A DNA stretch of 64,000 bases from Pictodentalium vernedei (taxonomy: Eukaryota > Mollusca > Scaphopoda > Dentaliida > Dentaliidae): NCBI GenBank assembly GCA_031216915.1, contig CM062294.1, positions 28,783,128-28,847,127 on the forward strand, read 5' to 3'. This document shows, one piece after another, positions 32,915 to 43,643 of the stretch. A model generated the notes under the pieces. The model was not told the DNA's origin, made no database searches, and was given only the letters and a program-made list of their open reading frames with translations. Position 1 is the first letter of the stretch. The number at the start of each line of letters is the position of its first letter. Both the position numbers and the translations under genes were made by a program.

Positions 32915-33697
32915 TTATTACACATCCGTTAAACTTTAAACCCTTGCATTCAACGGAATCGCCGCTATGATATAAATGATTCTGTATTCAACGGGTGATA
33001 TACAAGCCGGAACTTTTTGACCACACCGTTTAGTTACGCTTCGAAAAGTTTCCAAATTTCGTTATACAATCATCGACCGTCTGTCGCATAGTGTGAAAAT
33101 GAAAACGTCCAAAGCAAAATAAAGCCGATTCACAAAAAATTAGCCAAAAATGGGATAATATTTTTAAAAAAAACCCAATCATTTCCAACCAGAACATTAA
33201 CCCAGTCCCGTGGCCGTATCGTTTTGTGGATCCCATTATATCTAAATTGGTCAACTTTATTTCGGTAAATCTTCGTACATCTTGAGAGGCTTCGAACTTC
33301 TTTCAAAAATGTTTCTCCCAGCTGTTTTGAAAATCTGCACAAATTTGTACTTATATTTTTACTAACAGTAATATCCACCAAATGGTTAGGCGTGAATGGG
33401 CACCAGCCCATTCACGCCTAACCATTTGGTGGATATTACTGTTAGTAAACAGCGATAGGAATTTCAACAAACACTGGTTCCGAAAAGGTTGTTTTGATTT
33501 TTTATCGATCCATATGATCAGTACAGCTTCAGTCAAAACAAACTCTTCACCTTTGAGTTTAATTATCGGAATTAAAATTTGTTTATTTAAATAAATTTTA
33601 ATGCATGGATTGTGTAATAAACACAGAATGCGACGTGTGTTTGAATACGGCTCTCGTTATGTAAAACACCCACCAAACACACATCGCGTTCTGTCTA
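32915..33697 (+). mobile_element. Helentron-like element (family B) copy 3
   Basis: 5' end 'ttattacacatccgttaaac', 3' subterminal repeat 'ttgtgtaataaacacag' (about 33610-33626), terminal hairpin 33626-33697. Removing it rejoins family O as 'aaggttct|atcttcc', so again no target duplication apart from one ambiguous base. It carries an extra 86-bp palindrome (33361-33446) missing from copies 1 and 2. Confidence 0.65.
33361..33446. repeat. Secondary palindrome created inside family B copy 3
   Basis: Arms 'actaacagtaatatccacca' and 'tggtggatattactgttagt' enclose 'aatgggcaccagcccatt'. Copy 1 has only one of these arms at the homologous place (about 6605-6660), so the other arm was added later as an inverted copy. 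Confidence 0.9.
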
Positions 33698-33910
33698 TAT
33701 CTTCCACTGGAATCCTAACCCTAACCCTTCCACTTGAAGATAGAACCTTGTGATTCTCACGCGAAGAGTTGTAATGCTACGCCACGGTGCACTTTGTATT
33801 AACCCTCTGCACCATATTGTCAGAAGGCCAAACTCTCAATCTTCAAGTTTTCATTATAACGCATCTGAGAAGTTACGCAATTGAATCTTGTTTAACAGAA
33901 CCCATTGTAA

Positions 33911-33975
33911 TATTCAGTTATTCACGAAATCATTTTGCAAGTGTCGTCTGCTTTTAGTATTGGGTAAACAGTTAA
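33911..33975 (+). mobile_element. Right-end relic of TTAA palindromic MITE (P8)
   Basis: 'attcagttattcacgaaatc' then 'gcaagtgtcgtctgctttta' and 'gggtaaacagttaa'. Only the last 65 bp survive. Confidence 0.7.
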
Positions 33976-34174
33976 ATTGCTAATTTCTAACTTCGTTGGA
34001 GACACTGAAGTTCGGACCTGTCGTTAACATTTCACATTTCATTAGCCACAGCATGACATTTTGCATTTACATTTTTCAAAGAATTTCCATTGATATTTAA
34101 TTAACCGGCGTTTAGCAACACAATTGTACTGAATTGATTCGGATTCGTGTCTTTCGTTCACATGTTTGTTATCT

Positions 34175-34480
34175 CACTTCAGATTTAGCCGCGACAAATC
34201 AGCGGCCGGTCAAAGTGTTATTAAGGCAGTCCGACTACACAAAGGTGTCATGTTAGCGCCATCCCTAGAACTGATGTATTTAAATTCGTTTCTTTCCTTG
34301 TTGACTTCATTATCCACTTCAGATTTAGAAGGCAGCTCGACCACACAATGGTATCTTGTTAATGCCACCCCGAGAGAGGATCTATTTACACTCGTTTCTT
34401 TCGTTGTTGACTTCGTTATTCCATTCAGATTTAGAAAGAAATCCGACCATTCAAAGACGTCATGTTAAAGTCATCTTTTT
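34175..34480. repeat. Tandem repeat, about 106-bp period, with a LINE-tail insert
   Basis: 'cttcagatttag' occurs at 34179, 34319 and 34426. The first interval is about 35 bp too long because of an insert at 34189-34224. The remaining unit sequence ('tcgtttctttc.ttgttgac') is shared by all three. Confidence 0.8.
34189..34224 (+). mobile_element. Extremely truncated LINE 3' end
   Basis: 'ccgcgacaaatcagcggccg' plus 'gtcaaagtgttatta' matches the last bases of the LINE at 51521-52262, where the minus strand reads 'ccgcgacaaatcagcggccg' plus 'gccgaagtgttatta'. Only about 35 bp are present. Neighbouring tandem units lack it. Confidence 0.8.
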
Positions 34481-34794
34481 TGTGATTGTTAATCACGTTT
34501 GCACGCGCTCTTCTTCCAGGCGCTTGTAATTAATATGTTTTTCCATTTGAAGTATGCCCCCACACTGAACTCATGTCTGTTTATCCCTTCGTAGGGTATG
34601 GTAGAATATTATTTGGAAGTCTTTCCTCTAATTAATATTCGAAAATACTGATAATATGCCAGGCTAAAATTTGGAGTATAGAAACACTGGGTTAATTTTA
34701 ATACTTTGTGAATAAGAGATTTATAAATTACTGAATAGATGGATTAACGCATTAAGATGTTTTTCACTCGTACGATTCGTTACGGTGCCCACTT
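34481..34794. other. No recognisable feature
   Basis: AT-rich; nothing matched. Confidence 0.4.
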
Positions 34795-34802
34795 GATTAA
34801 TA

Positions 34803-34988
34803 TAAAAATAACATGATTTTGAAGGGCATTACAGTGTATCAACGGCTCAATAGAAATGGTTAACAGCCCAAGAGTTTATTAGCGGCCCGCGACGAAGTCG
34901 AGGGCCGCTAATAAGCTCAAGGGCTGTTAACCCATTTCTGTTGAACCGTTGATACACTGTAATGCCCGACAAAGTCATGTTATTTCTA
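34803..34988. mobile_element. Fold-back family J copy 2, arms about 86 bp
   Basis: A long, nearly perfect inverted repeat. Outer arms 'aataacatgattttgaaggg' and 'gacaaagtcatgttatt', inner arms 'gtttattagcggccc' and 'gggccgctaataag' around 'gcgacgaagtcga'. No coding potential. Confidence 0.85.
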
Positions 34989-34999
34989 TTATTGCCACT

Positions 35000-35881
35000 T
35001 TCGTACATCGGGTACATTACAATTAAATTATATGGGAAATAAGATAAACAAATGAAGTTTGACATTTTAGAATTAAAAAACAGCGACACTATCGTCTGAC
35101 TTGTTGACAAACAAACCGGGTAACATGACTATCGTCTGATCAGTCTACGGCGAAATTTGGGAAGTTAGATGATGAAATATATCTTCGAAATGCGAACTTC
35201 AGGCAAGGTGTTTATTCATCAAAGATGTCATCACTTACTTTGTGCGTATCGCTTCCTATATTTGATGCATTATCTATCCGTGACACAAAGGGAAACACTT
35301 GAAACAAATGTGTTAATTGTGTTTACAAATTAAAAAAATCCGAATTGAATTTCGATCCCAATGGAAATCTGGGAAAAATATTGTTGATCGGCTGAGAGAT
35401 GTGACGTCGTTGTCTATATTTAGACGTGTCGGGCTGTTATTGACGTTTTGGGCTGTTATAGTCAATAACGGCCCAACATGTCACATGACTTGTACTTGTT
35501 GAGCATTACGAGGTTTCAACTCCCGGTAAAACATTGTTAACGGGCTAGGAACGCCCGCGAAGGTGGTAATAATACAAGACACTACATGTTATTTTCTGAG
35601 CTACCAATGTTGATTGTTTTATTTTAATAATGTTACTTGGAAATTGCTCATATAAAAGCATGTCAACTCTGTAAATTTGGTAATTCGGATAACCGATTAC
35701 AAGAACGATGGACGGAGAGTTTGGTAACCGCTCCCGTCAACACTTTGTATTACATGTACGCTGTAGTACAGTTAATAAATTTATTACATACTGTAAAGAC
35801 TTTTAGTCTCAACAGATTGTGGAGTGAGATCCCCGGTACGACATATCTTCGCGACCAGTTCCCCAGGTCATAATAGTGTCA
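35000..35881. other. Weak family J-like scraps
   Basis: 'gggctgttattgacgttttg' and 'tagtcaataacggcccaa' (about 35430-35474) form a hairpin reminiscent of family J. The rest is unremarkable. Confidence 0.4.
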
Positions 35882-35889
35882 ATACAAAC

Positions 35890-36470
35890 TAGGACTGCAC
35901 GGTATATCGATAAACCGATATATACCGGTATTCATACCAATATCGATTGAATACCGGTGTAATTACAAAAATATCGGTTTATCGTCATTATTCATTTACC
36001 CACAATTTAATTTTCAAGATGTCTTGAGTTTTTTGACTGTAGCCCCGAATGAATAATATTATACCTTTACGCAATTAATCGTCTACATGTGCTCACGTAA
36101 TATACAATTTCAGCAGTTGGAAAAGTAATGTTAAAAAAATTCAACAAAACTATATTATGTTACCCCTCATTGGAACGAGCTCATTGAGCTCGTTCCAATG
36201 AGGGGTCACATGATATTGTTCTGTAGATTTTTTGGGGGGAAAATCTGATTAACTTTTTTTTTAAATAATAAATTTTGATATCGCCTGCCTTGGGTAAAGG
36301 TTTTTCGGACCGCGTCATCAAGGCATGCTAATTCGTTACGACTGAGATGCCTCAAGACTCGATTGTGGTACTTATGTTCATTTTTCTGAACAATTTTCGA
36401 TATACCCTTATACCGCGGTATTTTTTGAATACCGATACCGGTATTCAGTTTTGAATATCGTGCAACCCTA
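35890..36470. mobile_element. hAT-like element (K) with 8-bp duplication and nested MITE
   Basis: Perfect 8-bp duplication ATACAAAC (35882-35889 and 36471-36478). Ends TAGGACTGCACGGTATATCG and ATATCGTGCAACCCTA, followed inward by 'accggtatt'-rich sequence. The TAGGG.TGCACG ends and 8-bp duplication match the hAT superfamily. A TTAA MITE (36059-36304) is nested inside; no transposase. Confidence 0.9.
36059..36304. mobile_element. TTAA palindromic MITE, subfamily 2 (P9)
   Basis: 'ttatacctttacgcaatta' start and 'gccttgggtaaagg' end; central 'ggaacgagctcattgagctc'. The TTAA sites are decayed. It lies wholly inside hAT-like element K. Confidence 0.8.
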
Positions 36471-36499
36471 ATACAAACTATATCATGGATATATTTAGG

Positions 36500-36747
36500 T
36501 TATTACCACCACGTGAGTTTCCAAGAGGGCGTACTGAAGGCTAGACCTTGTCTCTGGGTCATATATCGACGAGTCCGTTTGGACGAGGTGATATATCGTC
36601 GCCTGAGTGCTAGAATGTTCTATGTCCCCTATGGGACGGTATATTATTTCCCCTATGAGACATAGAACATTCTAGCACTCGGACGACGATATGTCTCAGA
36701 GACGAGGTCGAGGCTTCATCTCGAAGACTCACTTTGTAGTAATAACC
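36500..36747. mobile_element. Fold-back family A copy 2 with nested palindrome
   Basis: Outer arms 'ttattaccaccacgtgagtt' and 'gactcactttgtagtaataa', middle arms 'gaaggctagaccttgtctct' and 'agagacgaggtcgaggcttc'. The centre (36590-36693) is the same palindrome as 1164-1245. Confidence 0.75.
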
Positions 36748-37002
36748 AATTAATCTTTCAATATTCCTCTTGATAGAATTTTGAGAACGTTTCAGCAATT
36801 CGAAAGTTTCCAAACTGGTTACTCTCGAATCGAATTAAATTATCGGGATAACTTCTAATAAACCGAATTTCGAGACTTCGTGTGACGCTATCATAAAGTA
36901 ATACGCAGTTAGCATTTCACGTGTAACTCCGATTGCAATCCGTTTCAAAATGGCGCGACAGACAAACTTCTCTTCGCTGGTTTGTTCAATGATGGTTTCT
37001 GA

Positions 37003-37350
37003 AGTCTTCAAAGCATTCATGCAAATGTGTTTGTCATTTCCATTCTCAGTAAATGGGGTTATTTCTTATCTGTTAGCAAACACCAGGACACTAAACGATG
37101 GTCTGAACTAAAACAAGATTCTGGCTTCTTGAACAAACACTCACATGAGCAGAACAAACATCTGATAAATTCCTCGTATAATTCACATATTCAAAGTAAT
37201 TCCTTTGAAAGCTCACGGCCGTTTGTTCTCGATAATAAAATGTACTCAAAATGTAAGTCGGGTTATGTTGCCCTTACTTTCTTACGTCACAAATGTAATT
37301 TAGACAAAGTACAGTACTGGGGCACCAAAGCGATCTTTTTCGTGATCAGA
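37003..37350 (+). other. Open frame truncated by a hAT-like insertion
   Basis: A stop-free stretch of 116 codons. If the element at 37351-37708 and one copy of its 8-bp duplication are removed, the same frame stays open to a TGA at about 37873-37875, roughly 169 codons in total, longer than expected by chance in sequence this AT-rich. The product is not recognised, has no ATG near its start, and could be a decayed exon or coincidence. Confidence 0.2.
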
Positions 37351-37708
37351 CAGAGGCGGACTGGCCGTAGGGTCCACGGGGAAAATTTCCCGTTGAGAGT
37401 CCCCCTCCCCCGAGCGCCCAACATTTACGCATACCAACACCTGTTGGCGCCTGAAATTCCATGAAAATAACCAAAAGGCGAAATGTATCCGAAGGCATAG
37501 ACTGTCGGTTTACCGAAACGCCCTCTATGTGGACAGCCGCTGGCAGTCCTCAAAGAGAGTTTTCGATATACCGGCAGTCGAGTCTGCCATTGATCGGTCG
37601 GATGCAGGGAAATGGAGTTCTTTCGGTTCGAAAAATCAAAAACATTTTCTTCCATTGGGCCGAACTAGTACGTTTCCCGGAAATTTGTTTTTATCCAGTC
37701 CGCCTCTG
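37351..37708. mobile_element. hAT-like MITE (N)
   Basis: Ends CAGAGGCGGACTGG and CCAGTCCGCCTCTG are exact complements. The flanking 8-mers are TGATCAGA (37343-37350) and GGATCAGA (37709-37716), 7 of 8 alike. TIR style and 8-bp duplication fit hAT. No transposase. Confidence 0.85.
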
Positions 37709-38087
37709 GGATCAGATCGCGATGTGATCGTGACACGCGTACACCAGTTTGTTCGGATTCTATGAAACGAACCCGCCTCAAGAACAATAAACGAATACAG
37801 CATCTGCGATTCAATGTTTGCGCATTTATTATCGACATTCCGATGAGGAAAGCGGGCCAAGGTACAGTAAGATGACAACTACAACCCCTACAGGGGGTGT
37901 GTCCACTCGTGGGGAGAGTAGATTATTGGGCAATTGGGCAGCTGCTGTCTTTCGTTTTATCCTTCTGCGCTGGAACTTGTGCCATGTCGATTAAACCATT
38001 CACACGCGTGTGTCGTTCTGTGTCTATTACACGCCTTCGCGTCTCTGAAAACAATTATTAGGACACTTAACAATTCATTTGACAACT

Positions 38088-38155
38088 CGTCCCCTGTGTT
38101 CCGTTGTGTTCTATGTGCAAGTATGCACATAGAACACACTAAAACTCGGGGACGA
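38088..38155. repeat. Dispersed palindrome, copy 2
   Basis: 'tcgtcccctgtgttccgttg' pairs imperfectly with 'actaaaactcggggacga' around 'tgttctatgtgcaagtatgc'. Homologous to 21554-21622 but with three or four unpaired changes. Confidence 0.8.
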
Positions 38156-38590
38156 ACTATCAACAAAAAGCACGCATTTTATCGCCAACCAAATTTGAGA
38201 GGGGAACCCGTGTTACTATGTTTACCTATCGCTAGCGATTCAAATTGTAATTGTGGTGCACGATTTGAAGAAAATTCCAGTGAAATTTGATTCTATTTAA
38301 AAATAGTCCTTCAACGTTTTCCGTTCGGCACATATGTGCGAAACGGATTTTCATTTTCCGCATGGTTTAGTGTTGCTGTAGATGGCGATTTCATAGAACA
38401 GGTGTGTAATAAAACTTTGTCCATGAAAATGCTGAAGAGCACAACACCGTTTCTGACTTACCAATCTGTCAGACATTTAAAACTCAAAACATCCACAGAT
38501 AATGTCATGTTGTGGCTCTTTAAATTTTAAATTGAGATTTAATTAAAACGCAGAAATGTAGAAAACCTTTCATGTTTTAAGAACCTAATT
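38156..38590. other. No recognisable feature
   Basis: Nothing matched. Confidence 0.4.
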
Positions 38591-38591
38591 A

Positions 38592-38951
38592 TATTTATTT
38601 ACTGAGGATTAACGAAACTTCCGACAGCCACGGTCACCTCGTGTCGGACAGTTTTACAGGTGCAAAAAACCGGAGCACCTGGAGAGAACCACCGAGCAAC
38701 GGCGAGCAACTGACAGTTGCTCCCCAACGTACTAACTTCACACAAGCAGGGGTAGCATTGTTTAAAAACAAGTGCACCATCGACATGCAGTACGCCTTAG
38801 TACACAGCGTCACCGTGCATTCACGCATGGTGATTGGGATTAAGTGCCTTGCCCAAGGACACAACGCAGTTACGCATGGCGGGAATCGAATCGTGGACCG
38901 CTAGGCTTGAAATTCAATGCCGCAACCACTGAGCCACCGCGTACCTTAAGT
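38592..38951 (-). mobile_element. SINE S4, tRNA-type head, B-like tail
   Basis: On the minus strand: a tRNA-like head (about 38945-38880) with A box 'tggctcagtgg' and B box 'gattcgattcc', body 'ttgtgtccttgggcaaggca', and a diverged B-type tail. Possible flanking duplication around 'acctaa.tt' (38583 and 38952). More diverged than S6. Confidence 0.8.
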
Positions 38952-38983
38952 ACCTAAATTCTATGCATATTTACATCTACATT

Positions 38984-39291
38984 TAAAACTAGAAGTCCTG
39001 TCATGAAATGCGCACAAATAGCACGTTGATCTGCGCGTTAATCTAAGCGTTATGACCATAGTATGGCTATCAAATTCTTTACATATAGCCTGTGCTCAAG
39101 CAATGTTTCAGCCAATAGACCTCCAGGTAACCCGGAGGTCCATTGCCAGAAACATTGCCTGTGTTTGCTATAAGTAACCAAGAGATCCTGCCGTGCTTTG
39201 GGTGCCATTCATATGGCAATTGCGCGCAATCCGTACGCGCAATTAAGCCTAGAGATAAGCGCACAGTTCATGACAGTACTTCTAGTTTTAA
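38984..39291. mobile_element. CTAGAAGTCC MITE, complete
   Basis: Ends 'taaaactagaagtcctgt' and 'cagtacttctagtttta'. Core palindrome 39100-39155 ('agacctccaggtaacccgga'). About 308 bp, same length as 59809-60116. A TA-type duplication is possible but not provable from these flanks. Confidence 0.85.
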
Positions 39292-40405
39292 CTGCAGTAA
39301 TGTTTTTGGGGATGTTGTTCTGCGCCTTGGTACTTTTATCATTGTAATATGTATGCGCTATACACTTTTTTATTATCTTGAACGTTGCGTGAGCCAGAAC
39401 GTTCCTCCTGCGACAATTCAGCGTCAGTTCTTTTTCATCGCACATTAAGGAGTCGTTACATCACTCAGAGTTCCCTGGGAACGTTCCGACTACGCACATT
39501 GCTGCCGTGCGTTGCTAATAGGATTGAAGAATTTCTCATTTTTTGGCACATCGCACACATCATCGCATCATCTCACGGGTATCCAAAATAACTCTGAATG
39601 ATATGATGACCTTCATTTGCAATAAAAATACCCATTGGCAAATATATCCCTCTGCACACCTAACTAGCACGAAATGAGTTAATTTTGCAACATCTTAAAA
39701 CTGCTCAGCTTTGTTAATCGGTAGCAAGCTCTGATTAAATGAAACAGTTACGTGTTTGTAATAAAGAGAGTTTAAACTCGTGTTTGTGTAGGTAGTTATG
39801 AGGAAAAAAATTATGTTCAAAACAAATACAACGAAATGGTTTTACATTTCCTGTTAGTGCTTCCACTGCTCTTTGTGCGAATCTTCAGGCAGTTTTACGT
39901 TTCACAAATATCTACAAAATAACACTATGACGTAAACCACTATAGACGTTATTCCAGAATCATCATATAAAAGAATTATTTTATACGTTTGAACAGTCAC
40001 GTTTTAATCCTTTATCTAAAGAAATTATGAGCCAGAACTTTTCACAATGCTCCCAAATAAGAGAAAAACTGTAGCATAGCATAAACAAAGCTCCTTATGA
40101 CACACGTAGCAGCGGGGAAATCAGATCGCACGATTGGGTATTCCTAACCTTCAGTGTTATAAGACAGGGGTAGAGCTAAAAACTTTCGGACGGGTTGCCT
40201 AACCTATCGGATGGAGGGGCGGGGGTGGATGGGTTCTGCACAAAGACTCACTCTGCCGACCGTGTTTCGGTCCAGTGAATGAATATTTTTTAAAAATAAA
40301 TTATAAAACAAATATGTTGCCTTGATGCTAGAAGTTAAATTATAATGGTTATGGGCTCTGAAAATATGTGTTTTTCAACGAATATTTTCTCTGTTAACCA
40401 TTTAT
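39292..40405. other. No recognisable feature
   Basis: Mixed AT-rich sequence with no repeat match or credible coding frame. Confidence 0.4.
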
Positions 40406-40409
40406 GTAG

Positions 40410-40529
40410 AGAGTAATCAATTTGTTTTGAGCATTACGGTAAATAATTCATCTCGAGACGGAACTGTTACTCACGTCCCGTCTCTCGATGAATTATTTAC
40501 CGTAACGCTCAAAACAAATTGATTACTCT
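40410..40529. repeat. Long hairpin, arms about 52 bp
   Basis: 'agagtaatcaatttgttttg' pairs with 'caaaacaaattgattactct'; inner arms 'ctcgagacgg' and 'ccgtctctcg'. Part of the right arm ('ctgtctcgaggcgaattata') recurs directly at about 40667. Confidence 0.85.
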
Positions 40530-40754
40530 GTTTATTACATGACATTTGGAATAAAGAGGCCTTTTACTATAATAATTCAACCCAAACTATTGTCAGATAT
40601 AATCCAATTTAGTGTAAACACGGAAACATTTCTAAAATTAGCAAGAAGGAAATACGAAATAGTCCTGTCTCGAGGCGAATTATATACCGTAACTTGCCGT
40701 AAGAATGGGTCACTCTCTTTAGTAAATGGCATTTTAGACCAAACTGTCTTTCAT

Positions 40755-41513
40755 TAAAAATAATTCAACACAAAATATTCGCAAATGCAACTCTGAAATA
40801 CTTCTGAAATTAGCGCGTATGAATACACCACTTTCTGTATCAAATCTTCGATTGGAAATTGCCCAGTTTTATTTTTGTGACTTTCGTTCGATATTTTACT
40901 ATTTTATGTGGCGTTCCAGTCGCATTTGGGGAATGGCATTCAGCCATAAGATAAAACATTTCTATTTGGATTTTGTCAACTGTGCTAACGAGCCTGTTAA
41001 TAGAGGAAAGAAAGGATTTTTAAAAATATTCAGAAGGAAAATTCATTTTAATTAACTGATGTGGAACTGGAAAACAAAACATCAACAAATCGGCGGGGGC
41101 GTGGCTTATATACGTCAGTCGTTCCAAAGTTACTATTGAAGTGACATAATTCATTCGTGACATTACCACTTTTTGATCAACATTAAATTCAATGCAAAAC
41201 GAACTTAGGAATGTAATAAATATAAATTATACCAAAATGAACTCAAACTTCTGCTCGTGCCCACCAATCTCGCGGAGTTGAGCTGGACTCGGAAGAAGCG
41301 TTATTGTACATAGAAGCCATTCGACGCAAACGATGAATTCACCCAAGTAATTCGTGGGAGAGGCTATTCCGACGCGGGTGGGGGGGGGGGGGTCGGGGCT
41401 CCTTTGACCACCACACCCATTCGGAGTTCCTTTGACGCCACACCTGTTATAAGAAAAAATTATAGGAGTAGATAAAGATTTAAAAAGGGAATTATATATA
41501 ATAATTATTATTC
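40755..41513. other. No firm feature; poly-G tract
   Basis: A 13-bp G run lies at about 41380-41392. Nothing else recognised. Confidence 0.4.
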
Positions 41514-41749
41514 TTAACCTTTTACCCAACGTAACAGCCAAAACCGGCCAGCACTATTCTAAAAAATGGCCAGTTAATTTTCATTATTTTTTTCATTTTT
41601 GTCTCAAAAACATAGGTTATGACGCCTCATTGGAACGAGCTCGTCCCAATGAGGGGTCATAACCTATGTTTTTGAGACAAAAAATTAAAACAAATAGCTA
41701 TTCAAGAATTTGTTTTTCAATTGTCGTCTTCTTTTCATGTAAGGTAAAG
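41514..41749 (+). mobile_element. TTAA palindromic MITE (P10), right terminus cut short
   Basis: TTAA-CCTTTTACCCAACG at 41514 and hairpin 41599-41680. The right end reads 'aaggtaaag' and then joins 'ctcgtcaatgtcaac', part of the tandem block that starts at about 41750. The final GGTTAA is missing. Confidence 0.85.
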
Positions 41750-41768
41750 CTCGTCAATGTCAACAATT

Positions 41769-42090
41769 TTGGATGGGTGACCATTTTAGCGTCTGATTCG
41801 CGCTCCCGCGTTGTGTCCTTAGGCAAGGCACTTAACCCCGATTGTCTACACGGGGGCACGATGACGCTGTGTACTAAGGCGCACTGCACGTCGAAGGTGC
41901 GCATGTCTTCAACCAATCTATCCCTGCCAGTGCAGCGGTGCAGAGTTCAGAGTTTCGATGTTGGAGAGCTGACAGCTGCTCGTCCTTGCTCGGTGGTTCT
42001 CTTCGGGTACTCCGGCTTCCTTCACCCGTAAAACTGTCACCGACATGATATGACCCTGGCTGTTAATGTGTCGTTAAACCCTAATAAAAA
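41769..42090 (+). mobile_element. SINE S5, truncated within the 5S head, B-type tail
   Basis: A perfect 13-bp duplication AATGTCAACAATT (41756-41768 and 42091-42103). It begins at 'ttggatgggtgacc', the C-box region of 5S rRNA, so truncation occurred inside the head. The tail is 'gtcgttaaaccctaataaaa'. Confidence 0.9.
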
Positions 42091-42150
42091 AATGTCAACA
42101 ATTGACCACCAATAATACCCATCAGAAAACACGCAGGTATTAGTATTTAC

Positions 42151-42722
42151 ATGTAAAGATTAACCGATGTTCGGCAATCGCATCTGACATCGGCCGATTT
42201 TAAGCCATCGGTTGACGATCGGTAGAGGTGTTTGAACATCGGTCCATGCCGATGATTACATGGAACACCACTGTATCAAAATTGTTTGTATTTACGTTTG
42301 ATTAACAATCTCATACAAGCAGTAACAAACTTAATAAGTTGCCACAATGATTGGCAGGATTCAAGATTGGCCTAATCTCATTGATTGGTCTGATCTTCCC
42401 ATTGATAACAGCTCATGACGCACATCCCACGGGTTGTGTGATGACTCAATGAAATGCGACATCAGAAGCAAGTTAGCAGAGCAGCGTCTTTGATCGTTTC
42501 CACTGATGTCGTATTTTTATTTTAAAGCACACACTGACATACTCTTGAGGTCAACGAACCAATCAACCTGGCTGTACTGTAAAATTAACTCAGTTCTATG
42601 CATTCTTAAACATACTACTCCTTTTGGTTGTTACTATCCGACATCGGCACCCACAACCGGCAGATTGTGTGCTCAACTAATCGGCAAGGAGATAACGGTC
42701 GCAATTCCTTATCGGTTAATCA
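42151..42722. mobile_element. hAT-like MITE (L)
   Basis: Inverted ends carry 'gattaaccgat' and 'atcggttaatc'. Flanking 8-mers GTATTTAC (42143-42150) and CTATTTAC (42723-42730) match at 7 of 8. Several 'catcgg' repeats lie near both ends. No transposase. Confidence 0.7.
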
Positions 42723-42758
42723 CTATTTACTTGTGGTATAAAACGATCTACCCCAAAC

Positions 42759-43126
42759 GGGAGCGCGGTGGCTCAGTAGGTAGAAGTGCAGGCTGCAAGC
42801 CGAGAGGTCCTCGGTTCGAATCCCACCTACGGCAACCGCGTTGTGTCCTTGGGCAAGACACTTCATCTCCATTGCCCGCATGGGGGCACGATGACGCGTG
42901 TACTAAGGCGTACTGCACGTCGATGGTGCGCATGTCTTCAACCAATCTAACCCTGCCTGTGCTGCAGTGCGGAGTTACGATGTTGGAGAGCTGGCAGCTG
43001 CTCGTCGTTGCTCGGTGGTTCTCTCCGGGTACTCCGGCTTCCTCCACCCGTAAAACTGTCACGGTCATGATTCGCCATTGTGCATAAATATGCGACCTTA
43101 AACACCAATAAATAAATAAATAAATA
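42759..43126 (+). mobile_element. SINE S6, tRNA-Cys-like head, A-type tail
   Basis: Head 42763-42832: A box 'tggctcagtagg', 'ggctgcaagcc' where a GCA (Cys) anticodon would sit, B box 'ggttcgaatcc'. Body from 'ttgtgtccttgggcaagaca', tail 'aacaccaataaataaataaa'. Perfect 13-bp duplication ATCTACCCCAAAC. The body is the one that follows the 5S head in S1, S2 and S7. Confidence 0.92.
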
Positions 43127-43198
43127 ATCTACCCCAAACCATTTGAAAAGGGTTCGTTATCTACCCTTCAAAGTTAAAACAATAATAATAAAGTAGGG

Positions 43199-43417
43199 TT
43201 AAACCCTTTACCCAACGCAGACGATATCAAAATTTATCATTTTAAATATACTTTTTCTAAATTTTTCAAAAAAATTCAATAAAACCATATCATGTGACCC
43301 CTCATTGGAACACATGATATTGTTTTTTTGAAATATTTTGAAAAATTTAATTTTTTCAACTGCTCAATTTGCATATTACGCGTGTGGATGCGGGTGATTC
43401 GTTATGTAAAGGGTTAA
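43199..43417 (-). mobile_element. TTAA palindromic MITE, subfamily 2 (P11), half hairpin deleted
   Basis: TTAA-ACCCTTTACCCAACG and 'gttatgtaaagggttaa'. One arm ('catatcatgtgacccctcat') remains but the centre and inner part of the other arm are gone, leaving a short stem. Inserted in unit a of the tandem block. Confidence 0.85.
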
Positions 43418-43643
43418 TTATAATGTCGTGGATGTAACGAAAACTGAAATGTATAAACAGTCAGGAGTGTGAGAAAAGTCTTAAAAAATAATGCCTCCAT
43501 CTACCGGATGCTTCTAACCATAGCCACTACAGTGCATGCCTTAAAGTGCTCCTCAGTGTCAACAGTCGAATTCCCCTTCCCATGCGAACACCGATAATAA
43601 CCTACTGAAAACACGCCGCTGGTATTAGTAATTACCAGTATAA

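Larger units (their letters stand above)
32893..33764. mobile_element. Small hairpin element (family O) split by family B
   Basis: Left part 'cgtgtgagaactataaggtt' (32893-32914). Right part (33698-33764) 'tatcttccactggaa' to 'tagaaccttgtgattctcac'. The two form inverted arms of about 37 bp once the insert at 32915-33697 is removed. Other copies: 46036-46750 (also split) and 55627-55665. Confidence 0.7.

Noticed and set aside
33713-33728. Telomere-like 'cctaaccctaaccc'
   Set aside because: Only two units, located in the loop of a family O hairpin; too short to indicate a telomere or fusion.
34166-34468. 100-codon frame that could encode a repeated peptide
   Set aside because: The tandem period (105-107 bp) does not preserve frame throughout and the first unit contains a LINE-tail insert.
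42763-42832. A functional tRNA-Cys gene
   Set aside because: Acceptor stem and CCA-end context are replaced by SINE body; the same head recurs in S8.
42506-43087. 193-codon plus-strand frame
   Set aside because: It runs from the hAT-like element L through host repeat into SINE S6, so it is a mosaic of non-coding repeats.
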